NCBI RefSeq assembly: GCF_000732925.1
Contig: NZ_CP008953.1
Location: forward strand, 8,301,001 to 8,365,000
Origin: Amycolatopsis japonica
GTDB lineage: Bacteria > Actinomycetota > Actinomycetes > Mycobacteriales > Pseudonocardiaceae
Direction of reading: 5' to 3'
DNA length: 64,000 nucleotides
Below, piece by piece: positions 8,219 to 16,414 of this stretch (its first letter is position 1; every line of letters begins with the position of its first letter). The translations under genes and the position numbers were made by a program. The notes beneath the pieces are model-generated. The model searched no databases and was not told the origin of the DNA. It saw only the letters and a program-made list of their open reading frames with translations.

Positions 8219-8653
8219 TTGTCCAAGGTCAAACGATTCGTCTGCGTGCTGGCCGGTGCGCTGGCACTCGTCACCGGATTCGGCGGCGGCGTGGCTTCGG
8301 CCGCACCGAAGGCCGAGAACGTGATGACGGTGACTTCGGCCAACTACGCCGAGGTCATGGACATCTCGAAGCAGAAGCTGGTCATCATGGACTTCGGCGC
8401 GACCTGGTGCCCGCCGTGCCGCCAGATGAAACCGGTGATCGAGCGGCTCGCCGGTGAATACGGCGGGCGGTTCCTGCTGGGCGAGGTCGACGTCGACCGG
8501 AGCCGTGACCTGTCCACCCGGTACAACATCCGTTACCTCCCGACGCTGGTCGGCGTCCGCAACGCCGCCGAACTGCCGTCGTCGCGGAACATCGGTTACC
8601 CGGGCGAAGCGCGGTTGCGCGCCTGGATCGACGCTCAGCTCGCGAAGGGCTGA
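8219..8653 (+). CDS. Exported thioredoxin
   Basis: 144 residues. The TTG start at 8219 follows AAAGGAG at good spacing. Residues 1-28 form a Sec signal peptide ending in ASA, then a thioredoxin domain with W63-C64-P-P-C67 and the cis-proline segment IRYLPTLV. The active-site dipeptide PP differs from the GP of cytoplasmic thioredoxin. It should act outside the membrane in thiol-disulfide exchange. It forms a two-gene operon with the rhodanese. The last 19 bases overlap the convergent alpha/beta hydrolase gene. Confidence 0.88.
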   Translation: MSKVKRFVCVLAGALALVTGFGGGVASAAPKAENVMTVTSANYAEVMDISKQKLVIMDFGATWCPPCRQMKPVIERLAGEYGGRFLLGEVDVDRSRDLSTRYNIRYLPTLVGVRNAAELPSSRNIGYPGEARLRAWIDAQLAKG

Positions 8654-9417
8654 CCGATGACGTCGGAGAGAAACGCTTCGACGGCACCGAGGTAGGTCTC
8701 CGGCGCTTCGTCGTGCACCACGTGCCCGGCGCCTTGGACGACGATGTGCCGTCCGAGGCCGCCGGGCACGCGGGCGGCCAGTTCGGCCTGCTGGCCGTGC
8801 GGCATCGCGGTGCGTTCGCCCTCGATCGCGAGCAGCGGACACTTGACGCGTTCGACGAACTCCCAGAAATCACGCCGTCCCCACTCGGCCGCGATCTCGT
8901 ACAGGTCCGTGAGCGACGCGATCAGGTGATAGCCGTCTTCGCGTTCCTCGACGCATTCGATGAAGTAGTCGCCGGTGTCGCCGAAGAACTCGCGTACGTG
9001 GGCCAGCGACCGGAACGGGACCGGCCACGACTCGAAATACCCGCGCCAGGTGTCCACGGTCCGGCCGCGCTGATCCGGCGCGAAGTCCTCGCAGACCACG
9101 GCGCGGACGAGTTCGGGATGCCTGGCCGCGGTGACCCACGCGTGCAGGCCGCCCATCGAATGTCCGATCAGGACCGCGGGTTCGTCGAAGGTCCGCAGCA
9201 CCTCCGCGACGTCGTCGGTGAACCGTTCGGTGCGCCAGGGCCCGCCGCGCGGCCCGCGTCCGTGTCCTCGCGCGTCGAGGCCGTGGACACGCCCGTACGG
9301 TTCGAGCCTTCGCGCGACCCGCCACCACGTCGTCGCCCTGCCCATCAGCCCGTGCAGCAGGACGATGGGCGGCCCGTCACCGCCGAAAGTGACCAACCCG
9401 TCGCGCTGAATCACCAC
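8635..9417 (-). CDS. Alpha/beta hydrolase
   Basis: 260 residues with the alpha/beta hydrolase fold: oxyanion segment LLHGLMGRATTW, nucleophile elbow GHSMGG and C-terminal catalytic His in GAGHVVHDE. The substrate is unknown. The GTG at 9417 is chosen because GGAGGGGAG lies just upstream; an in-frame ATG at 9432 would overlap the divergent gene's start codon. The starts of this gene and the M1 peptidase (9431) are only 13 bases apart on opposite strands, so their promoters must lie inside each other's coding regions. Confidence 0.85.
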   Translation of the reverse strand: MVIQRDGLVTFGGDGPPIVLLHGLMGRATTWWRVARRLEPYGRVHGLDARGHGRGPRGGPWRTERFTDDVAEVLRTFDEPAVLIGHSMGGLHAWVTAARHPELVRAVVCEDFAPDQRGRTVDTWRGYFESWPVPFRSLAHVREFFGDTGDYFIECVEEREDGYHLIASLTDLYEIAAEWGRRDFWEFVERVKCPLLAIEGERTAMPHGQQAELAARVPGGLGRHIVVQGAGHVVHDEAPETYLGAVEAFLSDVIGQPFAS

Positions 9418-9430
9418 TAAGCTCCCCTCC

Positions 9431-10873
9431 ATGCGCAGCCGTGTCCCCGCCGCCGGTCTGGTCCTGGGGGTCGTCTGCGCCCTGATTATCGGCTGCACCG
9501 CCGATCCTCCTCCGGCCACGCCCCCTCCGCCGCCGCCGATGAACCCGGCGCCGGGTGCTTCGGGCGCGGGCGACCCGTACTACCCGATGGACGGAAACGG
9601 CGGCTACGACGCGACCGAATACCAGGTCGGGATCACTTACGACCCCGCGAAAGGACGTCTCGACGGCGACACCACGGTGATCGCGAAAGCGACCCAAGAC
9701 CTCAATCGGTACAACTTGGACTTACGCGGCTTGACGGTCCAATCCGTTGAAGTGGACGGGAAACCGGCGAAGTTCGCGCGCGAGGGCGAATTCGAACTGG
9801 TGGTGACGCCCGCCGAGCCGATCCGGAACGGGACATCCTTCCGCACCAAGGTCCTCTACGGCGGCGACCCGTCGGCGACGCCCAAGGCGGGCGGCAGCGA
9901 GAACGGCTGGCAGAAGTCGAAGGACGGCGGCGCGTTCATCGTCGGCGAGCCGCATTCGGCGTCGTTCTGGTATCCCGTCAACGAGACCCCGCGCGACAAG
10001 GCGATGTTCACCCTCAACGCCCGCGTGCCGGACGGCTGGACCGTCATCTCGAACGGACGCGAGATCCAGAAGACCGCGGCGAACGGCTGGACGACGACGT
10101 CCTGGCAGGAACGCACCCCCGTGGCGGCGTACCTGACCACGGTGGCGATCGACAAGTTCACCGTCGACCGGATGGCGCTCCCGGACGGGACGCCGGTGGT
10201 CAACGCGTACGCGCCGGGCGCCGAGGACCGGCGCGACACGGGCAGGCGGCTGCCGGAGATCATCGGCTTCCTGAGCTCGAAGTTCGGGCCGTACCCGGTC
10301 GACGCCGCGGGCGGCATCTATCTCGACGAGGACATCCACTTCTCGCTGGAGACCCAGACCAGGCCGACCTACGCGAAATGGGCCGACCTGATCACCGTGG
10401 TGCACGAAACCGCGCACCAGTGGTTCGGCGATTCGGTGACGCTGAATTCCTGGTCGGACATCTGTCTCAACGAATGTCTCGCCTCGTACGCGCAATGGCT
10501 GTGGCAGGAGTCGCGGGACAACGAGAACCTGGACGACCGTTATCGCGCCGCGCTGGAGATCATGCGGGGCAGCACCGATTTCTGGAAGCCGAAGCTGGTC
10601 GGCATGGGGGCGGGGCAGGAATTCCACGGCGTCTACGACAAGGGGATCCTGGCCGTCCACGCACTGCGGCGGAAGATCGGCGAAGGCGCTTTCGCGCGGC
10701 TGCTGAAGGAATGGCCGGCGGCGCACCGGAACGCCAACGCGAACTGGGCGGATTTCGAGGCGTTCACGATCAAGCTTTCGGAGCAGGACCTGCGGCCGTT
10801 CTTCGACGCTTGGTTCCACGGGACGACGATCCCGCCGGACGCGGAACTCCTTCCGGGCACCCTGCGAGGCTGA
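9431..10873 (+). CDS. M1-family zinc metallopeptidase, lipoprotein
   Basis: 480 residues. The signal sequence ends in the lipobox IIGC, followed by a Pro-rich linker, so it is anchored outside the membrane. The N-terminal beta-domain begins YYPMDGNGGYDATEY. The catalytic motif is H325-E-T-A-H329 with E348 as third zinc ligand (NECLASY). The LETQTRP segment near residue 300 takes the place of the usual GAMEN aminopeptidase loop. It should trim extracellular peptides. It is the active counterpart of the zinc-site-less paralogue at 1862. No Shine-Dalgarno is visible before the ATG, so it may be translated from a leaderless or very short leader. Confidence 0.9.
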   Translation: MRSRVPAAGLVLGVVCALIIGCTADPPPATPPPPPPMNPAPGASGAGDPYYPMDGNGGYDATEYQVGITYDPAKGRLDGDTTVIAKATQDLNRYNLDLRGLTVQSVEVDGKPAKFAREGEFELVVTPAEPIRNGTSFRTKVLYGGDPSATPKAGGSENGWQKSKDGGAFIVGEPHSASFWYPVNETPRDKAMFTLNARVPDGWTVISNGREIQKTAANGWTTTSWQERTPVAAYLTTVAIDKFTVDRMALPDGTPVVNAYAPGAEDRRDTGRRLPEIIGFLSSKFGPYPVDAAGGIYLDEDIHFSLETQTRPTYAKWADLITVVHETAHQWFGDSVTLNSWSDICLNECLASYAQWLWQESRDNENLDDRYRAALEIMRGSTDFWKPKLVGMGAGQEFHGVYDKGILAVHALRRKIGEGAFARLLKEWPAAHRNANANWADFEAFTIKLSEQDLRPFFDAWFHGTTIPPDAELLPGTLRG

Positions 10874-10885
10874 CCCCACCCCACC

Positions 10886-10909
10886 CCGCATTTAGTCCTC
10901 TAAATGCGG
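10886..10909. repeat. Palindromic element, family C (GCGTTTAGTCCTCT type)
   Basis: CCGCATTTA-GTCCTC-TAAATGCGG is a perfect 9-bp stem with a six-base loop, 13 bases after the M1 stop codon. Relatives lie at 11039, 34108, 42189 and 42268. Confidence 0.85.
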
Positions 10910-10941
10910 TCCATGCGGGCACCTCGCCCACGCACTGGCGC

Positions 10942-10994
10942 GTCGCGAAAGCCACTTTCGCGACGTCTGATGTCCCGAAAGTGGCTTTCGCGAC
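10942..10994. repeat. Palindromic intergenic element, family A
   Basis: 18-base perfect arms around a 17-base loop, differing from 3368-3422 at a single loop base. It lies between the convergent M1 peptidase and FAD monooxygenase genes, flanked by two family C elements. Confidence 0.9.
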
Positions 10995-11038
10995 ACCGGC
11001 GGAGCCCACGCGACCCAGCCGCCGCGGCACCCCCACCC

Positions 11039-11062
11039 ACGCGTTTAGTCCTCTGAATGCGG
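11039..11062. repeat. Family C element overlapping the 3' end of the FAD monooxygenase gene
   Basis: GCGTTTAGTCCTCTGAATGC is the family core. Read on the minus strand it encodes the last residues Pro-His-Ser-Glu-Asp and the TAA stop (11047-11045) of the monooxygenase. Confidence 0.85.
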
Positions 11063-12247
11063 GGCCGGGTAGTCCGGCAGGGCGATGCCGTTCACGACGT
11101 CCCGCATCTTCCGCGAGGCCAGGGCGGCGAACGGCTTCAGCCGCATGACCCGCATCGCCAGATACCGCATCCGCAAACCCGTCCGCGACTTCGCGAAGAT
11201 CGACTCCGCATTCTCCCGCCCCAGCTCCTGGGTCTTCTCGACGAACTCGCGCATGACGGCTTCGTAGCGCTTCAGCCCGGTGTCGAGACCGGCGGCGAGT
11301 TCCCCGGCGAGCACGTACGCGCCGACGAACGCCAGGCTCGTGCCCTGCCCGGACAGCGGCGAGGGGCAGAAAGCGGCGTCGCCCAGCAGCCCGACACGAC
11401 CGCGCGACCAGGACTCCATGATCACCTGGGCGCACGAGTCGAAGTAGAAGTCGGGCGCCTCGTCCATCCGGTCCAGCAGCCAGGGCGCTTCCCACTCCAT
11501 TCCGGCGGCGAACCGGCGGACCAGCGCCTTCTGCGCTTCGACGTCGCGGTAGTCGTAGTCGATTTTCGGCGACGCGAACCCGAAGTACGCCATCGCCTGG
11601 TCGCCGTCGCGGACGCCGCGGATCCCGGCGGCCCGGCCGACGTCGTCGTAGCCGACGGCCCAGTTCCGCAGGCCGAGCCGGTTCGGCACGGCGAAGAACG
11701 CCAGGTACGAGCCGAGATGCCGGACGAACCGGGACTCCTCTCCGAAGGCCAGCGCCCGCACGCCCGAATGCAGCCCGTCCGCCCCGATGACCAGGTCGTA
11801 CGTCGCCCTCGAACCACTCGCGAAGGTGACGCCGACGCCGTCGGCCCGCTCGTCCAGCGCGGTGATCCGGTCGCCGAAGACGTACTCCGCCCGCTCCCTG
11901 GTCGCTTCGTAGAGCACTTCGGTCAGGTCACCGCGGAGGATCTCGATCTCCGCGACGACGCCGTCGCCGTCGAAGTCGTCGGCGCGGATGGTGGCCTTCG
12001 TGCGGTTCTTCCGGTCGACGAGCGTCTCGCCCTTCGTGTCCGTGCAGGCCGCGCGGATGCGTTCGTCGAGCCCCATCCGGCGGGCGACCTCCTTGGCCGT
12101 TCCGCGCAGGTCGACGGCCTGGCCGCCGGGACGCAACGACGGCGCGCGCTCCACGACGGTCACCTGGAAGCCGTACCGGGTGAGCCAGAAGGCCAAGGCC
12201 GGTCCGGCGACGCTCGCTCCGGAGATGAGGATCTTGGTGTCAGCCAT
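11045..12247 (-). CDS. FAD-dependent monooxygenase (PHBH/TetX-like)
   Basis: 400 residues. An N-terminal dinucleotide-binding motif (ISGASVAGPALAFWL, then VVERAP) is followed by the conserved GLLGDAAFCPSPLSGQG motif near residue 290 that binds FAD. This is the group A flavoprotein hydroxylase fold, which uses NAD(P)H and oxygen to hydroxylate aromatic or antibiotic substrates. The ATG at 12247 directly precedes the Rossmann strand; upstream in-frame starts exist (12268, 12328). It is divergent from mhuD. The final five codons and stop fall inside a family C repeat, so the C-terminus has been set by that element. Confidence 0.88.
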   Translation of the reverse strand: MADTKILISGASVAGPALAFWLTRYGFQVTVVERAPSLRPGGQAVDLRGTAKEVARRMGLDERIRAACTDTKGETLVDRKNRTKATIRADDFDGDGVVAEIEILRGDLTEVLYEATRERAEYVFGDRITALDERADGVGVTFASGSRATYDLVIGADGLHSGVRALAFGEESRFVRHLGSYLAFFAVPNRLGLRNWAVGYDDVGRAAGIRGVRDGDQAMAYFGFASPKIDYDYRDVEAQKALVRRFAAGMEWEAPWLLDRMDEAPDFYFDSCAQVIMESWSRGRVGLLGDAAFCPSPLSGQGTSLAFVGAYVLAGELAAGLDTGLKRYEAVMREFVEKTQELGRENAESIFAKSRTGLRMRYLAMRVMRLKPFAALASRKMRDVVNGIALPDYPAPHSED

Positions 12248-12308
12248 CGCCTGGAAGGTCCCACGCATCACATCGCGGCGCAAAACGATTTCGTCGTAGG
12301 CTGGCGGC

Positions 12309-12617
12309 ATGGCTGTCGTGAAGATCAACGCGATCGAGGTACCCGAAGGCGCAGGCCCCGAGCTGGAGAAGCGGTTCGCCGCGCGGCTGCACGCCGTCGA
12401 CGATCAGCCCGGTTTCCTCGGCTTCGAGCTGCTCCGCCCGGTCTCCGGCGAGTCGCGCTACTTCGTCTACACCAAGTGGGAGTCCGAAGAGGCGTACCAG
12501 GCGTGGGCGTCCGGCCCGGCGCGTGAGGCGCACGCGGGTGAGCGCGCGAAGCCGGTCTCCACGGGTGCGAACCTGCTGGAATTCGAGGTCGTCCAGGCTT
12601 CGAAGCCGGGTGAGTGA
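12309..12617 (+). CDS. mhuD: MhuD-type heme-degrading monooxygenase
   Basis: 102 residues with near-continuous similarity to Mycobacterium tuberculosis MhuD, including the N-terminus VVKINAIEVPEGAGPELEKR. The heme-site residues Asn7, Trp66 and His75 are all at the same positions. MhuD opens heme to mycobilins and releases iron without releasing carbon monoxide. The ABM ferredoxin-like fold normally dimerises. No iron box is visible in the 61 bases before the start. Its last eight bases overlap the sirtuin gene, so the two are co-translated. Confidence 0.92.
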   Translation: MAVVKINAIEVPEGAGPELEKRFAARLHAVDDQPGFLGFELLRPVSGESRYFVYTKWESEEAYQAWASGPAREAHAGERAKPVSTGANLLEFEVVQASKPGE

Positions 12618-13422
12618 ACTCGAACGAGCCGCGGAACTGATCGACGGCGCCGGCGCGCTGCTCGTCTGCGCCGGTGCCGGGATGGGCGTCGACTCCGGCC
12701 TGCCCGATTTCCGGGGCGATGAAGGTTTCTGGAAGGCATATCCGCCGTACGAGCGGCTGGGCATCAGCTTCGTCGAGCTCGCCGACCCGCGGCATTTCGC
12801 CGAGGATCCCGAGCTGGCCTGGGGTTTCTACGGGCATCGGCTCGCGCTGTACCGCGCCACCGTCCCGCACGACGGGTTCCGTCTCCTGTCGTCCTGGGGA
12901 GCACGCAAACCGGGCGGCACCCGCGCTTTCACGTCCAATGTGGACGGACAGTTCCAGAAGGCGGGTTATCCGCACGTCGCCGAGGCGCACGGCTCCATCC
13001 ATCACCTTCAGTGCCTCGAAAAATGCACCAAGGAGATCTGGTCCGCGGACGACGTCGAGGTCCCGATCGACGAAGACACCATGCGCGCGCGGACCCCGCT
13101 GCCGTCCTGCCCGCGCTGCGGCGGTCTCGCCCGGCCCAACATCCTGATGTTCGGCGACTACGACTGGCTCGGACAGCGCAGCCAGGCCCAGCTCGACGAG
13201 CTGAACGCGTGGCGCCGCGCGCATCGCGACCTCGTGGTGGTGGAACTCGGCGCCGGACAGGCCGTGCCGACGGTGCGGCGGTACTCGGAGCTGGCCAGCG
13301 CCGCGACCGGCGCCCTGGTGCGGATCAACCCGCGTGAACCCGGGATCCGGCACGGCCGCGGTGTCTCCCTCGCGACCAACGGCCTGGAAACCCTCGAAGC
13401 GCTGGACGCCCTGCTCAGCTAG
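12610..13422 (+). CDS. Sir2-family NAD-dependent protein deacylase (sirtuin)
   Basis: 270 residues. The GTG at 12610 overlaps the end of mhuD by eight bases. Sirtuin motifs in order: GAGMGVDSGLPDFRGD (NAD), TSNVDGQFQKAG, the catalytic His in AHGSIHHLQC, and four Cys in two pairs (CLEKC, CPRCGG) for the structural zinc. A long acidic insert separates the Cys pairs. It should remove acyl groups from lysine using NAD. The 3' end overlaps the convergent lipoprotein gene by eight bases. Confidence 0.88.
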   Translation: MSELERAAELIDGAGALLVCAGAGMGVDSGLPDFRGDEGFWKAYPPYERLGISFVELADPRHFAEDPELAWGFYGHRLALYRATVPHDGFRLLSSWGARKPGGTRAFTSNVDGQFQKAGYPHVAEAHGSIHHLQCLEKCTKEIWSADDVEVPIDEDTMRARTPLPSCPRCGGLARPNILMFGDYDWLGQRSQAQLDELNAWRRAHRDLVVVELGAGQAVPTVRRYSELASAATGALVRINPREPGIRHGRGVSLATNGLETLEALDALLS

Positions 13423-14245
13423 GCCGCACCCACAGGTCGCGGTCGCCCTTCAGCACCACACGCCCGTCGTCGAGGGTCATCGCGGCGGTGAGCCGTCCGG
13501 CCGGGCAGCCGAGCTCACCGCGCTGCCAGCCTCCCTGCCCGACCCACACCACCGAGCACGACCGATTCGACGTCTTGCCCCGGTTCCACTCGACGCGGTC
13601 CCCGAACAGCACGGGCTCACCCGCCTTGCCGACGGTCCCGCCGAGGATCCGGCCATCGCCGAGCGGAGCTATTTCCCAGGCATCGGGCTCGCCGGTCACG
13701 ACCAGCGCACCGGCCGCGGAACCTCCGGCCAGCAGCCATTTCCCGCCCACCCGGAGCGCGGTGGAGAACCAGACGTCGCTCGCCCGCACCAGCACCTGCG
13801 AGACCGTCCAGGTGGCGCCCGCGTCACCAGATGCCCACACCCGGACGTCTCCGCCGAGGGCCGCGGTCACGAGCACCCGCTCGCCGTCGGCGGCGATCGC
13901 GGTCGGCGCCCAGTGACCCGGCCTGTCCTGCGGCAACACGATCTCTCGGGTGCCTCCGTCCCCAGATACCCACGCGATCGGGTCCGACCGGCTTTCCCCG
14001 GGGAACTCCCGGAAGCCGACGCCGATCGCGGTCCGGCCCGCGCGGGTCAGCGCCACCCCGGTCCGGCCGGGCCCTGGCCGGAACAGCCGCTGGATCTCGG
14101 CGACCGGATCCTGGACACCGAAGGCGTTCGCCTCGCCGGGCCGGGCGGCGAAGCCCAGCGCGCTCTTCGCCTCACTCGGCGGCAACTGCCCCGGGACACA
14201 GGCCGCGAGCAGCGACAGCGCGAGCACTCCCCAGAGCTTCCTCAT
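13415..14245 (-). CDS. Putative secreted lipoprotein with beta-propeller-like repeats
   Basis: 276 residues. The signal sequence has the lipobox LLAAC, so it is probably lipid-anchored. The mature part has recurring WVSGDGG / WASGDAGATW segments like BNR or sialidase-type propeller blades, with no catalytic motif I recognise. The function is unknown. It lies 25 bases downstream of the EEP-domain gene on the same strand and may be co-transcribed. Confidence 0.7.
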   Translation of the reverse strand: MRKLWGVLALSLLAACVPGQLPPSEAKSALGFAARPGEANAFGVQDPVAEIQRLFRPGPGRTGVALTRAGRTAIGVGFREFPGESRSDPIAWVSGDGGTREIVLPQDRPGHWAPTAIAADGERVLVTAALGGDVRVWASGDAGATWTVSQVLVRASDVWFSTALRVGGKWLLAGGSAAGALVVTGEPDAWEIAPLGDGRILGGTVGKAGEPVLFGDRVEWNRGKTSNRSCSVVWVGQGGWQRGELGCPAGRLTAAMTLDDGRVVLKGDRDLWVRPS

Positions 14246-14270
14246 GGGCGGGAAGCCTGCCAGCGGCAGG

Positions 14271-15254
14271 TCACTTTCCGGGCAGCACGATTTCCGCGTA
14301 GACGGCGTCGTGATCGCTGCCGGGCGTCTCCAGCACCTTGAAGTCCGCGATGGCCGTCCGTTTGTCCGCCAGCACGTGGTCGATGGCCACCGGCGGCGCG
14401 ATCCCGTTCGTCCAGGTCCCCTCCAACGCCTTCCCGAGCTCGTCGGCCGCGTCCACGTATCCCCTGGTCAGCAACTCACGGAAGAGCGCGTGGTCCAGGC
14501 TCGCGTTGAAGTCGCCCGCCAGGATCCGGATGTCGTGCTCGGCGTCGGCGTACGGCAGGTCCTTGGCCTCGGCGACCCACTCGTGCCGGTCCCACATCGG
14601 CGCCGACGGATGCACCGCGACGACCTCGACGCGGACACCGTCCCCGAGATCCACGCTCGCGCTGGGCTGCTTGTAATCCGAGTCGCCGCTCAGTTTCAAC
14701 GGCGTGAGCGGGTACTTCGACACGAGCCCGGAGCCGGATGCCCACTCGGCCGGATGCAGCACGTGGTACGGCAGGACCTGGAACAACCCGGCCCGGTCGA
14801 GCGCGGTGATCGCCTCAGGGGTCAGCTCGGTCAGGCTCAGGACGTCGACCTGGTGTTCCTTCACGTAGCCGACGATCCTGGCCGGATCCGCCCCGCCGCC
14901 GAGCATGTTCGACGCCAGCACGCGGACGTGCTTCCCGTCGAGCGCCTTCTGCTCGTTCGCGAAGGCGCGCGGCAGGACCATGGACGCGATCGTGCAGGTC
15001 AGCACCAGCGCGACGACCGCGGTCCACCAGCGGCGCAGCACCAGCGCGAGAACGCCGAGGACGAGCGTCGCGATCCCGGCGTACGGGGTCAGCGCGAGCG
15101 CGGCGATCGTGTACGTGTTGCCGTCGTAGCCGACCAGCCGCAGCCCGGTCAGCACCGCGAACGGCACGACCGCCGCGATGAGGAGCCCGCTGACCAGCTT
15201 CCGTCCGGCGCCGGGACGCGCCGCCGGACGAACCGGACGTTCTTCGATCACCAT
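14271..15254 (-). CDS. Membrane protein with endonuclease/exonuclease/phosphatase (EEP) domain
   Basis: 327 residues. Three N-terminal membrane helices (within residues 20-100) are followed by an EEP-fold domain placed outside the cell. Motifs: SNMLGGGADP, LTELTPEA (catalytic Glu), LAGDFNASLDH and the C-terminal GSDHDAVYAEI. Relatives act as phosphodiesterases on lipids or nucleic acids; the substrate is unknown. The ATG at 15254 is preferred to an upstream GTG at 15299. It is divergent from the DrrAB operon. Confidence 0.85.
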   Translation of the reverse strand: MVIEERPVRPAARPGAGRKLVSGLLIAAVVPFAVLTGLRLVGYDGNTYTIAALALTPYAGIATLVLGVLALVLRRWWTAVVALVLTCTIASMVLPRAFANEQKALDGKHVRVLASNMLGGGADPARIVGYVKEHQVDVLSLTELTPEAITALDRAGLFQVLPYHVLHPAEWASGSGLVSKYPLTPLKLSGDSDYKQPSASVDLGDGVRVEVVAVHPSAPMWDRHEWVAEAKDLPYADAEHDIRILAGDFNASLDHALFRELLTRGYVDAADELGKALEGTWTNGIAPPVAIDHVLADKRTAIADFKVLETPGSDHDAVYAEIVLPGK

Positions 15255-15436
15255 GCCGTCGAGTATGCCGATCGAGCGCGCCGGGGCGGCGGTCTCCACA
15301 ACACCTTCACAACCTCCTCACGCGGCGTCTACCAGCGCTTATCAGTTCCTGTCAGCCGCTGCCAGCGCGCTGTGCGCGGTCTGCCAGGCCAGGGGTGCAC
15401 CTTTGTCCGCGGGGCGAGATCCACAGGAGGAAAGCG

Positions 15437-16414
15437 ATGACTCACGCGATCAGGGCCGAGGGCCTGGTCAAACACTATGGGGAGACGAAGGCGCTCGACG
15501 GGGTCGATCTGGAGGTCCCGGCGGGCAAGGTGGTCGGGGTGCTGGGGCCGAACGGCGCGGGGAAGACGACCGCCGTCCGGATCCTGGCCACCTTGATCCG
15601 GCCGGACCGCGGCCACGCGAGCGTCTTCGGGTACGACGTCGTCAAGAACCCGATGGCGGTCCGGAGCATGATCGGGCTGACCGGGCAGTACGCGTCGGTC
15701 GACGAGGACCTTTCCGGTACGGAGAACCTCGTCCTGATCGGCAGGCTGCTGGAGTTCTCGAGGGCGGACGCGAAGAAGCGCGCGGCCGATCTGCTGGAGC
15801 GGTTCGAGCTCACCGATGCCGCCGGCCGCGCGATCAAGACCTACTCGGGCGGGATGCGGCGGCGGCTCGACCTCGCCGCGAGCCTGGTCGGCCGTCCCAA
15901 GGTGCTGTACCTGGACGAGCCGACCACCGGGCTCGACCCGCACGCCCGCAACGAGGTCTGGGCCGTGGTCCGGACGCTGGTCGCCGACGGCACGACGGTG
16001 CTGCTCACCACGCAGTACCTGGAGGAGGCCGACCAGCTGGCCGACACGATCACCGTGTTCGACCACGGGCACGTCGTGGCGAACGGGCGGGCCGACGAGC
16101 TCAAGCGGCGGACCGGCGGCCAGACGCTGCAGGTGCGGCCGTCCGCGCTCGCCGACCTCGACGCCGTCGAGCGCATCCTGGCCGGGCTCACCGGGGTCCG
16201 GCCGAACCGGGACGACGACACCGGGCTGCTCACCGCACCCGTCGCCGATCCCGTCCTGCTGTCCACTTTGGTCCGCAAGCTGGACGAAGCCGGGATCACC
16301 GCGGACGAGCTGGCGCTGCGGCTGCCCAGCCTCGACGAGGTGTTCCTCGCGCTGACCGGCAAGAAGACCGACGAGTCCACAAAGGACGCTACTCCGGAAG
16401 GGAGCCTGGTATGA
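15437..16414 (+). CDS. ABC transporter ATP-binding protein, DrrA-type drug exporter
   Basis: 325 residues. Walker A GPNGAGKTT, signature YSGGMRRRLDLAASL, Walker B VLYLDEPTTGLD and the C-terminal regulatory domain typical of the daunorubicin-resistance (DrrA) family. AGGAGG precedes the ATG. It energises the permease whose ATG overlaps its TGA (ATGA). Together they export a hydrophobic drug or lipid-like molecule. Confidence 0.93.
   Translation: MTHAIRAEGLVKHYGETKALDGVDLEVPAGKVVGVLGPNGAGKTTAVRILATLIRPDRGHASVFGYDVVKNPMAVRSMIGLTGQYASVDEDLSGTENLVLIGRLLEFSRADAKKRAADLLERFELTDAAGRAIKTYSGGMRRRLDLAASLVGRPKVLYLDEPTTGLDPHARNEVWAVVRTLVADGTTVLLTTQYLEEADQLADTITVFDHGHVVANGRADELKRRTGGQTLQVRPSALADLDAVERILAGLTGVRPNRDDDTGLLTAPVADPVLLSTLVRKLDEAGITADELALRLPSLDEVFLALTGKKTDESTKDATPEGSLV

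Noticed and set aside
12248..12308. Iron box upstream of mhuD
   Set aside because: No sequence close to the 19-base IdeR/DmdR consensus is present in this interval.
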